Source: a virus. Taken from it: a stretch of 64,000 nucleotides of DNA. The stretch covers positions 38,815-102,814 of the IMG/VR virus record IMGVR_UViG_3300005617_000117; one strand, 5' to 3'. Shown here piece after piece: positions 36,275 through 44,528 of this stretch. Numbering within the stretch: position 1 is the stretch's first letter; each line of letters starts with the position of its first letter. A model generated the notes under the pieces. It was not told the DNA's origin, made no database searches, and saw only the letters and a program-made list of their open reading frames with translations. The position numbers were made by a program, and so were the translations under genes.

Positions 36275-37203
36275 GTAGACGAATTCTAATTACTGGCGGC
36301 TACGGGTTTCTCGGCAAGAACCTAATTAGTAATTGGCCCAACAAAGATGATCGTTTGCTCACACCATCGCACCGGGAAGTTGATTTTACCTCTTTTCAAG
36401 AGTCTGGACACTTCTTCTTTAAGTATGGGCAACATCTAGATTCGGTTGTTCATCTGGCAGCCTTATGCGGCGGCATTGGAGCCAATCAGAAAAGCCCGGC
36501 AGATTTTATCTATAAGAATCTCATGATGGGGGCGAACATTCTGGAAATGTCCCATCGTTTTAATGTACCTAAAGTTATTTTGTTAGGGACCGTATGCCAG
36601 TATCCCAAATTTACTCCTGCCCCATTTAAAGAAGATGATATTTGGAACGGCTATCCAGAAGAAACAAACGCACCATATGGTATTGCGAAAAAGACAATCA
36701 TGGAAATGGGATTGGCTTATAGACGCCAATATGGCATGAACATTATCACTTTAATTCCAACCAATCTCGTTGGCGAATTCGATCATTTTGAAGAGGATAG
36801 ATCACATGTTATACCTGCTCTGGTCCGAAAATTTGGTATGGCGGTACGTCAAAGCCTTCCTAACGTTACCGTTTGGGGTGATGGAACAGCTAGTCGTGAA
36901 TTCTTGGATGCTCGTGATGCTGCTCGTGGGATATATTTAGCACACGAAAAATATAATGGAGACTTGCCAGTTAATCTAGGCAACAATAAAGAAGTAACAA
37001 TTAAAGAGCTTGTCAATACGATTGCAACATTAATGAATTATAATGGCAATATTATTTGGGATAAAACGCAGCCGAATGGCCAGCCTCGTCGTTGTTTAGA
37101 TGTTTCTAGGGCCAAAGAACTATTTGACTTTGAGGCACAAATACCACTTGAAGAATCTCTGAAATTAGTAATTAAATATGCAAAGGAACATGGATATGCT
37201 TAA
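36271..37203 (+). CDS. fcl: GDP-L-fucose synthase (GDP-4-keto-6-deoxymannose epimerase-reductase)
   Basis: 310 residues, the usual length. Extended SDR: GGYGFLGKNL (9-18) binds NADP; VVHLAALCGGIGANQKSPADFI, the Cys-containing LGTVCQYPK and YGIAKK (Tyr and Lys of the catalytic pair, about 136-141), then TNLVGEFDHF and SHVIPALVRKF match GDP-fucose synthases. It epimerises at C3 and C5 and reduces C4. The next gene supplies the substrate, so the two make GDP-L-fucose from GDP-mannose. Confidence 0.9.
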   Translation: MSRRILITGGYGFLGKNLISNWPNKDDRLLTPSHREVDFTSFQESGHFFFKYGQHLDSVVHLAALCGGIGANQKSPADFIYKNLMMGANILEMSHRFNVPKVILLGTVCQYPKFTPAPFKEDDIWNGYPEETNAPYGIAKKTIMEMGLAYRRQYGMNIITLIPTNLVGEFDHFEEDRSHVIPALVRKFGMAVRQSLPNVTVWGDGTASREFLDARDAARGIYLAHEKYNGDLPVNLGNNKEVTIKELVNTIATLMNYNGNIIWDKTQPNGQPRRCLDVSRAKELFDFEAQIPLEESLKLVIKYAKEHGYA

Positions 37204-38209
37204 GGCTGTTATTACGGGGGTATCTGGTCAAGACGGCTTCTATCTTAGCAAGCTATTGCTTGAAAAAGGATATCAGGTTATTGGGGTTAGAAGACGCACA
37301 TCATTGCCTACAGATCGTAGGCTAGTCCCATTAAAAGGAACTCCCAACTTTATTTTGGCAGATGGCGACGTTACTGACCAGGGTAGTATAGAACAAATCG
37401 TGGGCGACTTTAAGCCTAGCGAGTTCTATCATTTAGCTGCCCAGTCTCACGTACAGCGATCATGGGATTATCCCGTGATGACGGCACAGACCACCGGCCT
37501 GGGCACTTTAAATTGTCTTGAAGCAATTCGCCGAGTTCATCCTTCTTGTAGATTCTATTTTGCAGGGTCTTCTGAGCAATTTGGTAATACGGCCGAAACT
37601 CAGGGACGCCTAGATGAAGAGTCGGCGATGTCTCCCGAATCTCCATATGCTGCCGCTAAAGTATTTGGCTACAATATAACCAAGGTTTATAGACGCTCCT
37701 ATGGAATGTTTACCGCCTGCGGCATTCTATTTAATCATGAAAGTCCAATGCGGGGCGAAGAATTCGTTACTAGAAAAATTACGATGGGCCTTGCCAGAAT
37801 TAAGCACGGCCTACAGTCCGTATTAACTCTTGGCAATATGGACGCAAAGCGAGATTGGGGATTTGCTGGCGACTATGTAGAAGCAATGTGGAAAATGCTT
37901 CAAATTGATAGTCCAATGGATTTCGTGGTTGGAACCGGCGAAACGCACAGCGTTCGTGAATTTGTTGAGCACGCTTGTAGTTATTTTGGACTTAATAGTG
38001 CCGACATTATTAGAAGCGATCCAAAACTGTTTCGTCCCAAAGATGTGAATGTTTTAATTGCCAATCCAAAGCGAGCGGCTAAGCTTTTAGATTGGAAAGC
38101 AAAAACCGGTTTCGTTGATCTGGTAAATTCAATGTGCCTTTACGATCTATATAATACTTCTCCGAATCCTGCTGATAGAGCATCGGCCGAAGAATTGTTC
38201 ATGCAATAA
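37196..38209 (+). CDS. gmd: GDP-mannose 4,6-dehydratase
   Basis: 337 residues from ATG 37196 (AAGGA eight bases upstream); ATG codons at 37178 and 37190 sit before or on that signal. GVSGQDGFYLSKLLLEKGY (7-25) is the NADP motif of the family; HLAAQSHV, FAGSSEQFGN and PYAAAK give the Thr/Ser-Glu-Tyr-Lys catalytic set. NHESPMRGEEFVTRKI (about 179-194) is the GMD signature. Converts GDP-mannose to GDP-4-keto-6-deoxymannose. Overlaps the synthase by 8 bases. Confidence 0.93.
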   Translation: MLKAVITGVSGQDGFYLSKLLLEKGYQVIGVRRRTSLPTDRRLVPLKGTPNFILADGDVTDQGSIEQIVGDFKPSEFYHLAAQSHVQRSWDYPVMTAQTTGLGTLNCLEAIRRVHPSCRFYFAGSSEQFGNTAETQGRLDEESAMSPESPYAAAKVFGYNITKVYRRSYGMFTACGILFNHESPMRGEEFVTRKITMGLARIKHGLQSVLTLGNMDAKRDWGFAGDYVEAMWKMLQIDSPMDFVVGTGETHSVREFVEHACSYFGLNSADIIRSDPKLFRPKDVNVLIANPKRAAKLLDWKAKTGFVDLVNSMCLYDLYNTSPNPADRASAEELFMQ

Positions 38210-38219
38210 GGAAATTATT

Positions 38220-38819
38220 ATGCCTCAATTATCACAAGTAGATGTCCGTAAATTCATTAGGTTATGTGCCGAAGATAGAAACTTTGGCGAATTCCAGATT
38301 TATCTCGGCTTAGATAAGGCAGATGTGATCCGACTAAAGGGTACGCTTGGGATTATGACGCCACGCGATGCCAAGGATCTTTTAAAGGATGTGGTTGTTC
38401 TTGAAGAGAAGGAAGAGGCCGTGGCACGGGCCGAACGTCAAGTAACGCTCAACGAAGAGCGTAAGGCTGCCCAGGCACGCTTAGACGCTCAGAATCTTAA
38501 GAAGCAGCAAGAACGGTCAGAGAAGAAGCGTAAGGTTCTCAGCATCACCAAGGTAAAGAATCAGGATAAGAAGCGTCAGGAAAAGTTTGAAAAGCAGCAA
38601 GAAAAGACCGCCGCAGTTAAAGCTGCGGATACGCTTAAGAAGCTAAATAAAACTGCATGGCAGATTCCTCCCGAACTTTCTCCAGAACAGTTTAAGAGGG
38701 ATCTTGTCCATAGGGGTGTGCGTTTTATCTGCGATCGATATAACGTTACTCGCAGTGACATAATGAGTGAAGTAACCAGACTCAAACTTAAGATCGATTT
38801 CGATCTACTACCGAGGTAA
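38220..38819 (+). CDS. hypothetical coiled-coil protein, 199 aa
   Basis: 199 residues. A short N-terminal helical domain (about 1-60) is followed by a long, highly charged coiled coil with Lys/Glu/Gln runs (about 62-140) and a C-terminal folded part (about 145-199) that could be a small winged or helix-turn-helix (VRFICDRYNVTRSDIMSEV). Highly expressed codon use; strong AAGGA before the ATG. Unknown function; the layout could suit a DNA- or virion-organising protein. Confidence 0.6.
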   Translation: MPQLSQVDVRKFIRLCAEDRNFGEFQIYLGLDKADVIRLKGTLGIMTPRDAKDLLKDVVVLEEKEEAVARAERQVTLNEERKAAQARLDAQNLKKQQERSEKKRKVLSITKVKNQDKKRQEKFEKQQEKTAAVKAADTLKKLNKTAWQIPPELSPEQFKRDLVHRGVRFICDRYNVTRSDIMSEVTRLKLKIDFDLLPR

Positions 38820-38824
38820 TTTTA

Positions 38825-39541
38825 ATGAGCAATAGCAATCTTCCTCCGTCAGAAATGACAGCAACATCATCCGAAAATGCGGTTGATAATCTACTAAAGA
38901 AGCTTGAGAAGTCTAGAACTGGTACAGATTGGAAGGCCGAATTCCGACCAGAAGAATTGGCTATGCGTGAAGACCTCGGGCAAACAGTAAGGCTTCGTGG
39001 CCTACAGCGTTGTGCCCATCTAGCCGGTCTTGTTGAGAGCTATCCAACGCTACAGCATATTGATCGCCCGGGCGGTCACGCAATCATCCAATGCATTTAT
39101 CATGTTAAGTTCAATGACGGCACACATTTCGCCGGAGCGGCCGACGTTAATGAAGGCAACATCGACAAGAAGTTTTCCAAGTTTCCTACCGCCGTGGCCG
39201 AATCAAGAGCAGAAGCTCGTGCTCTACGTAAGGCCCTCAATATTACTGATATGTATTCCTTCGAAGAAGTGGATGGTCAGGAGGGCGGATCAACTGGTGA
39301 GCCTGATACTGGCGGCAAAATTGAGACGCAGCAGATCGCGGCAATTAACAGCATGATCGATCAGCTAAAGGTGCCGCTGTCAGTTGTACTTGTTGAAGTC
39401 CTTCCAAATGCCCGTGCGAAATCAGTCTTTTCCTTAGAGGAACTAACCTCTTTAGAGGCAGTTAATATTCTCAGAAATCTTAACGAGAAGCGTGCAGAAT
39501 TAGATAAACAACCCGTCATGGGCAAAAAGAAAGGTAGCTAA
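38825..39541 (+). CDS. Rad52-like single-strand annealing protein (putative)
   Basis: 238 residues. The block AIIQCIYHVKFNDGTHFAG then FPTAVAESRAEARALRKAL (about 119-137), with its invariant-looking AESRAEARALRKAL helix, resembles the Rad52/ERF group of phage annealing proteins; the linker after 150 is Gly/Glu/Ser-rich and a C-terminal helical domain follows. Such proteins anneal complementary single strands in recombination. The similarity is by motif only. The next gene encodes another likely ssDNA binder. Confidence 0.5.
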   Translation: MSNSNLPPSEMTATSSENAVDNLLKKLEKSRTGTDWKAEFRPEELAMREDLGQTVRLRGLQRCAHLAGLVESYPTLQHIDRPGGHAIIQCIYHVKFNDGTHFAGAADVNEGNIDKKFSKFPTAVAESRAEARALRKALNITDMYSFEEVDGQEGGSTGEPDTGGKIETQQIAAINSMIDQLKVPLSVVLVEVLPNARAKSVFSLEELTSLEAVNILRNLNEKRAELDKQPVMGKKKGS

Positions 39542-39546
39542 TTAAT

Positions 39547-40095
39547 ATGCGAGGAGTACAAATTTACCGTCCCAATAATGATATGACAAAGGGATGGGCC
39601 GTACAGTTTAATTTAGGCTTTGACCGTCGAGAGAATGTGGTTATTTTTATAGAAGCCGCACATCAGATCGGGCCCAAGCCAGCACCGGGCAGTACCGCCT
39701 CCCCATTTGATTGGGAGAATAAGATTCGATTCATGCTTAACTCCAATGAATTAGGGGCAATTGGGGCTTGTATTCGCGGCATTCATCGCAAGGACATTAA
39801 GTTTATTCACCAGACGGGCGAAGGCGACAAACAGAAGCTAGGCTCCTTCTCTTTGCAGGCTCCTCAAACCGATGAAGCAAAGCAGTATGGGAATTGGCGT
39901 CTTGAGTTGTTTACAAGACAAAACGGAGCAGATAAGCGTATTAACGCCTTTATTAGTCCAGCAGAGTTGTACCAAATCCTTATCTTGATCGACTTCTCAT
40001 TCATGAAGAACTTTGCCACGCCACCACGTAAGCGTGTTAAACCGGAGACTACAGATGTCCAAGATAATAGCGGCGACGGGTCACAGGCCGGATAA
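39547..40095 (+). CDS. Whirly-fold-like ssDNA-binding protein (putative)
   Basis: 182 residues. The order of elements matches Whirly/PUR-like ssDNA-binding domains: a strand WAVQFNLGFD, then FDWENKIRFMLNSNELGAI (about 56-74), GKxxx-type strands with KLGSFSLQAP, a Trp strand NWRLELFTRQ, and AFISPAELYQILILIDFSF. Plant Whirly proteins share DW..K..F.L...E.G and the final helix. C-terminus is disordered and acidic. Overlaps the SLOG gene by 41 bases. An inferred remote similarity that needs structure comparison. Confidence 0.5.
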   Translation: MRGVQIYRPNNDMTKGWAVQFNLGFDRRENVVIFIEAAHQIGPKPAPGSTASPFDWENKIRFMLNSNELGAIGACIRGIHRKDIKFIHQTGEGDKQKLGSFSLQAPQTDEAKQYGNWRLELFTRQNGADKRINAFISPAELYQILILIDFSFMKNFATPPRKRVKPETTDVQDNSGDGSQAG

Positions 40096-40540
40096 GCTAG
40101 GTGGATACGACGAATCCAATCCTATTGCTGTAGCAGTTAAAAAGCATATCCGAGCATTTCTCCTATTACCAGAGAATAAGTCGGCTGTCGCCATATCTGG
40201 CATGGCATTGGGCGTCGATCAATGGTTTGCCGAAGCATGTATTGATTTGGGCATTCCATTTACTGCGGCCATTCCGTTTGAAGATATGCAAGTGAAATGG
40301 CCAAAAGCGTCTCAAGAAAGATTCGACCGTATATTCGCAAAGGCCGATAGTATTATTTATGTTTCGGGACCGGGATATGAGCCCTGGAAAATGCAAGTTC
40401 GTAATAAATGGATGGTGGATCACTGCACCGAGATTTTGGCCGTATGGAATGGAAGTAAAGGCGGCACAAATAACTGTCTAGAATACGCCAAGTCCATAAA
40501 TAAACCAATCACAATAATTGATCCAAGGACAATCACATGA
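40055..40540 (+). CDS. SLOG-domain protein, YpsA-like
   Basis: 161 residues from ATG 40055 (GGAG nine bases upstream). YpsA/DUF1273-type SLOG domain: IAATGHRPDKLGGYDESN at the start, AISGMALGVDQWFAEACIDLGIPF and FAKADSIIYVS in the middle, then VWNGSKGGTNNCLEYAKSINKPI near the end, forming the nucleotide-binding Rossmann pocket. SLOG domains bind nucleotide-derived ligands, and phage copies are often near defence or replication genes. Role here unknown. Confidence 0.85.
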   Translation: MSKIIAATGHRPDKLGGYDESNPIAVAVKKHIRAFLLLPENKSAVAISGMALGVDQWFAEACIDLGIPFTAAIPFEDMQVKWPKASQERFDRIFAKADSIIYVSGPGYEPWKMQVRNKWMVDHCTEILAVWNGSKGGTNNCLEYAKSINKPITIIDPRTIT

Positions 40541-40803
40541 TTACTTATGTCGAGTTAGTTTGCCCCGAATGCAATAAAAAGAGAATGATGCGAGAAGAGG
40601 GGCACAAGGTTTTGGACCGGAAAATTAAAAAGGAATTGCCCTCCGGCCAAACAATCGAACATTTCTATGATATTTGCGAAGTATGTGTGCGTCGCCTCAC
40701 AAAGTTATATTATACGCCCACTAAGGCGGATGCCAAGAAGGTGTTGGATGCCCTTGACGCGGGCCATTCCCTAGGAGACAAGAGCATTGAGGAACTTCTT
40801 TAA
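40537..40803 (+). CDS. zinc-ribbon small protein, 88 aa
   Basis: 88 residues. CPEC (9-12) and CEVC (about 48-51) form a four-Cys zinc ribbon; the region between is basic (KKRMMREEG, KIKKELPS). The C-terminal helix is acidic. ATGA overlap with the SLOG gene. A nucleic-acid or protein adaptor role is possible; no family recognised. Confidence 0.6.
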   Translation: MITYVELVCPECNKKRMMREEGHKVLDRKIKKELPSGQTIEHFYDICEVCVRRLTKLYYTPTKADAKKVLDALDAGHSLGDKSIEELL

Positions 40804-42020
40804 TGCCATACCACTCCAACTTTCAGCTTGACGATTTTCCAACCCCATACCTAACAACACATATCCCCAAAGAAGCCGACGTTATTATTGTCGGCGGCGG
40901 ACTGGCTGGCCTTTTAACTCTCTACTATCTCACGAAGTACACGAAACTCAGTGTCTATCTTTTAGAGGAGGGGGCTCTAGGCTTTCACGCCTCTGGTCGT
41001 GATATTGGCAGTGTCCATATGCTGGACTGGTTTTTGGCAAAGAAGTTAGTAGACAATCCAGAAGCGTACAAAAACTATATTCATTTGCTTAAAAGCAATC
41101 AAGACGAATTGCATAAACTAATTACGCACGAACAAATTCAGTGCGATTATGATAAGACCGGGGGCTTCTACGTTTCATCAGATGCAAAGGAGTCAGATTT
41201 TTTAATTAATCTGAACAAGACGCTATCAGCCATTGCCCCAAATGTTTTATGGCCAGCGAGAGTTGATGGCATTGCAACGATGCAACTCCTTGGTACTTCC
41301 TTCTTTATGGATTCTTTGTTCATTCCTAATGATTCGGTATTTTCAACGCAGAAATTTCTACATGGCGTGGCCAAGGTTTGCGAAAAGAACGAGCGTAGAA
41401 TCCTTACGAACTGCATTGTTGAAAATATTACACAGTCACAAGAAGGCATTAATATCCAAGTTAGAAATCGTGGCATGATTTCAACAAAAAATATAGTGTA
41501 TTGTACGGGGATATACACCGGCAAGGTTGTTCCCGGCGTAAACAAATTTCTATTAGCTCGTAAGCAGCACGTTATAGTTACTGAGAAGGTTGATAAAAAA
41601 CTTCTTGACAAATTGCCGCGTGCTGGTATAGTGTTCAATGGAATCAAATTAAAAGTTACCGATGATCGCGTGATGTTGCAAAGCCTGCCACTAAATTTGG
41701 CTGATCGCTTTTACGATGGCGAAATTAATATGCGGGCGTGCGACAATATGAAGAAGTTAATGCGACTAGTCTATCCCGAACTTAATAAGGTAGACGTAGA
41801 GTTTTTATGGAGTAAAATCACTTGCACAGGTGTTGATGGCCTACCAATATGTGGCGAAATTCATAATCGCCCCAAGGAATTTATCAATATTGGCTTTGGT
41901 ACATCTAATCTCAACTGTATCATGTTATGTGCAGCAGCAATTAAAGACATGATCGTTGGTAAATCAGTACCGGAACAACTAACTAAGTTATTCGATCCAC
42001 GAAGGGTAAACAATGTCTGA
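40803..42020 (+). CDS. FAD-dependent DAO-family oxidoreductase
   Basis: 405 residues. Rossmann dinucleotide motif IIVGGGLAGLLTLYYL (about 28-43), then EEGALGFHASGRDIGSVH, the FAD-contact segment of DAO enzymes (PuuB, MnmC, glycine oxidase), and a C-terminal LPICGEIHNRPKEFINIGFGTSNLN that closes the FAD site. Such flavoenzymes oxidise amines or amino acids. Unusual in a phage; it is placed directly before ribonucleotide reductase (8-base overlap), so a role in modified-nucleotide or tRNA-like chemistry is worth testing. Confidence 0.82.
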   Translation: MPYHSNFQLDDFPTPYLTTHIPKEADVIIVGGGLAGLLTLYYLTKYTKLSVYLLEEGALGFHASGRDIGSVHMLDWFLAKKLVDNPEAYKNYIHLLKSNQDELHKLITHEQIQCDYDKTGGFYVSSDAKESDFLINLNKTLSAIAPNVLWPARVDGIATMQLLGTSFFMDSLFIPNDSVFSTQKFLHGVAKVCEKNERRILTNCIVENITQSQEGINIQVRNRGMISTKNIVYCTGIYTGKVVPGVNKFLLARKQHVIVTEKVDKKLLDKLPRAGIVFNGIKLKVTDDRVMLQSLPLNLADRFYDGEINMRACDNMKKLMRLVYPELNKVDVEFLWSKITCTGVDGLPICGEIHNRPKEFINIGFGTSNLNCIMLCAAAIKDMIVGKSVPEQLTKLFDPRRVNNV

Positions 42021-43926
42021 CGAAAAAGAGGGGCTTGTTCTTGGCGGTTTAGCAAAAGATATCTTCGCTTCTAGATACGCCATGTCGAACGAATTGTCCT
42101 GGGAAGAATGTGCCAAAAGAGTTTCCGAATCTATTTCCCAGGTAGAGCAAAACGATTGCCGGGTACAACATCAAAAGAACTTCTTTGATGCCATTAATAC
42201 TGGCAATTTTATGCCCGGTGGTCGTATTTTGTTTGGTGCCGGTCGCCCCAAATATAATATGTTAAATTGCTACCGTCTTCACCCGGACGATACGATCGAA
42301 TCGATTGGCCAAACGATCAAGGATATGTATCTTATTTCCTGCGGCGGTGGCGGTATAGGTTTTAACTTCTCATCAATTCGTCCCAAGGGCGATGATATCC
42401 AGAATATTAAGTGGAGTGCTCCTGGCTCAGTCTCTAACATGCAAATGATTAATGAGATTGGCGAGCACGTTAGGGCTGGCAAGAATCGAAGAACCGCCCT
42501 CATTAGTATTCTTAATGTAGATCATCCCGACCTTCTAGAATTCCTGCATGTTAAGCTCGATCTGCACGAACTAAATAACTTTAATATTTCTATTGGTGTT
42601 ACTAACGAATTTTTAGAGGCCGTCCGGGAAAACAAAGAGTGGAAGTTTAAGTTTAACAATCGTCAGTACCATCTTTATCAGATGAAGCGTAAGTCCGAAC
42701 TAAGCGATGATGTTATTAGAGTTCCAGCCCTATCGCCAGAGGATGCGATTGGTCGTGCCAAGTATCACTTCCGCAAACATCAGAATGACGAGTTCTCAGA
42801 CGTTAAGTGCGTTAAGTTGATGGCCAAGGAAATTTGGGACTTGATGATTAAGAATTCTTGGACTTGTGGCGATCCGGGAATCTATAACATTTCCATGTCC
42901 AATTCGTATACCAACGTTAGTTATTTCGAGACACTAGATTCGCCCAATCCTTGCGGCGAAATTCCATTACCGGCTTATGGCAATTGTTGTCTTGGGCACG
43001 TTAATCTTTCTAATATGTATGATGAGGAAAAGAATGATGTTAACTGGAAGAAGTTCGCCCATACTATTCAAGTTGGTATCCGATTCTTGGACGATGTACT
43101 TTCAGCCAATCACTATCCTATTCCAGAGTGCAAGATGGTTGGCGAAAAGAGCCGCCGCATTGGTTTGGGAGTAACTGGCTTACATTATCTACTATTAAAA
43201 CTTGGTTTAAAGTATGGCGATAAGAAGTGCGTAGAATTCTTAGATAGATTATTTGCAACATTTAGAAATGAAGCCTATTTAGCGTCTATTGAACTTGCTA
43301 AAGAAAAGGGAAGCTTCCCGGCTTTTGACGCTCATAAATATGGCAAAGAGGAATTCTTTAAACAGCTTCCTCCTCGTATCCAGGCTTCAATAAAGAAGAA
43401 TGGCATCCGCAATGCAGTAATGTTAACGATAGCTCCCTGCGGAACGAACTCAATGGTCTTGGGCGTGTCTTCTGGCGTTGAACCAATATTCGCCCCAATC
43501 TACGAAAGATCCTTCCGGGATAAGACCGTCTGGAAAAAGGAAATTGTAATCGATGGCCTATTCGAGAATTTTTATCACAACAAGAAATCATTGAAGCATT
43601 TCGTATCAGCATATGATGTAAGCGTAGAACAGCACATCATCGTGCAAGCCACTATTCAGAAGTATATTGATTCCGCTATCAGTAAGACAACTAACTTACC
43701 AGAAGACTATCCTGTAGATCAGTTGGGACAGGTTATTCTTGATTACGCACAGTATGTTAAAGGCTTTACGATTTATCGCACTAATAGTCGCGGACTTGAG
43801 CCTCTTAAGCCAATTAAGTATTCTTCCCAGGAAGAACTAAAGAATTTGATGGATAAGAATCGTTCAACTGCGGCAGAATCTATGTCAGCGTGCAAAGATG
43901 GAGCCTGTGAATTTACGCCGCATTAA
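42013..43926 (+). CDS. nrdJ: class II (cobalamin-dependent) ribonucleotide reductase
   Basis: 637 residues, no N-terminal ATP cone. MLNCYRL (Cys86) and a later partner form the redox pair; NPCGEIPL near 313 contains the radical-site Cys; APCGTNSMVLGVSSGVEPIF near 475 and the C-terminal SACKDGACEF, whose cysteines regenerate the active site, complete the set. The LISCGGGGIGFNFSSIRPKGD motif is typical of adenosylcobalamin enzymes, and no nrdB radical subunit is seen. Makes dNTP precursors; cobalamin would come from the host. Confidence 0.87.
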   Translation: MSDEKEGLVLGGLAKDIFASRYAMSNELSWEECAKRVSESISQVEQNDCRVQHQKNFFDAINTGNFMPGGRILFGAGRPKYNMLNCYRLHPDDTIESIGQTIKDMYLISCGGGGIGFNFSSIRPKGDDIQNIKWSAPGSVSNMQMINEIGEHVRAGKNRRTALISILNVDHPDLLEFLHVKLDLHELNNFNISIGVTNEFLEAVRENKEWKFKFNNRQYHLYQMKRKSELSDDVIRVPALSPEDAIGRAKYHFRKHQNDEFSDVKCVKLMAKEIWDLMIKNSWTCGDPGIYNISMSNSYTNVSYFETLDSPNPCGEIPLPAYGNCCLGHVNLSNMYDEEKNDVNWKKFAHTIQVGIRFLDDVLSANHYPIPECKMVGEKSRRIGLGVTGLHYLLLKLGLKYGDKKCVEFLDRLFATFRNEAYLASIELAKEKGSFPAFDAHKYGKEEFFKQLPPRIQASIKKNGIRNAVMLTIAPCGTNSMVLGVSSGVEPIFAPIYERSFRDKTVWKKEIVIDGLFENFYHNKKSLKHFVSAYDVSVEQHIIVQATIQKYIDSAISKTTNLPEDYPVDQLGQVILDYAQYVKGFTIYRTNSRGLEPLKPIKYSSQEELKNLMDKNRSTAAESMSACKDGACEFTPH

Positions 43927-43939
43927 TTTGGAGATAGGC

Positions 43940-44257
43940 ATGTCGAATCCGACCGTTCCGTTTAAAATTATTCATCCCACCGGGAAAGATGGTAAAGAAG
44001 ATCGTCAACTGGCGATTATTACATTGAATAAGCGTCTTGATAAGACTCCGTTTGGATCAGCACAAACGGTCTTCCATAAAATAATGCAGATTGATGGTGT
44101 AGATAGTGTTCAGGCATTGGGCACATATACTATGCAGATGGTTCTTGCTAACACGTTTAATTATGATGAAGTTTATGCTGAGCTTGCACCATTGCTTGAA
44201 CAACTAACATCAAGCCTGCTTGTCGTGCAGAAGCCAAATGCCAAACTTAGCATTTAA
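43940..44257 (+). CDS. hypothetical protein with Nfu N-domain-like pattern, 105 aa
   Basis: 105 residues from ATG 43940 (GGAGA five bases upstream); an in-frame start at 43898 lies inside the reductase gene. The middle, SAQTVFHKIMQIDGVDSVQALG, then MQMVLANTFNYDEVYAELAPLL, has the alternation of the Nfu/NifU N-terminal domain (LF.IDGV..V, then W/Y-D-E). The CxxC Fe-S motif of full Nfu proteins is absent. Similarity is weak. Follows the reductase. Confidence 0.5.
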   Translation: MSNPTVPFKIIHPTGKDGKEDRQLAIITLNKRLDKTPFGSAQTVFHKIMQIDGVDSVQALGTYTMQMVLANTFNYDEVYAELAPLLEQLTSSLLVVQKPNAKLSI

Positions 44258-44528
44258 TGAGCCGATTCCGCAACGAGTCTTTCCCTGCCTATACTGCAAT
44301 AAATGCAAAAAAGATTCGCCAGTAATCATTGTTTATTTGGATTCGCCCAAGTCTAATGAGGTCGAATTAATATTCTGTCCAGTGTGCTTAGATATTCTAA
44401 GCAATAAATTCTACGGTCAAATCGAGTGGTTGACAAGAGATAGTATAGGCCAACGTACAGGATGTTGGTACGGCTATAAACCCACGAGATTCAATCCAAA
44501 GGCACGCATGAATCTTTATGGCAAATGA
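44238..44528 (+). CDS. zinc-ribbon protein, 96 aa
   Basis: 96 residues if ATG 44238 is used (an in-frame TTG at 44220 adds six residues; neither has a strong ribosome binding site). CLYCNKCK (about 17-24) and CPVC (about 48-51) form a zinc ribbon. Trp/Tyr-rich C-terminus. Unknown function; sandwiched between the reductase partner and dCMP deaminase, so possibly in nucleotide metabolism. Confidence 0.5.
   Translation: MPNLAFNEPIPQRVFPCLYCNKCKKDSPVIIVYLDSPKSNEVELIFCPVCLDILSNKFYGQIEWLTRDSIGQRTGCWYGYKPTRFNPKARMNLYGK

Noticed and set aside
41168-41647. 159-codon antisense open frame inside the FAD oxidoreductase gene
   Set aside because: No ribosome binding site or recognisable protein, and the sense gene is complete.
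42013-43926. Class I reductase NrdA
   Set aside because: No ATP cone, no NrdB neighbour, and the motif order around Cys86 fits class II.
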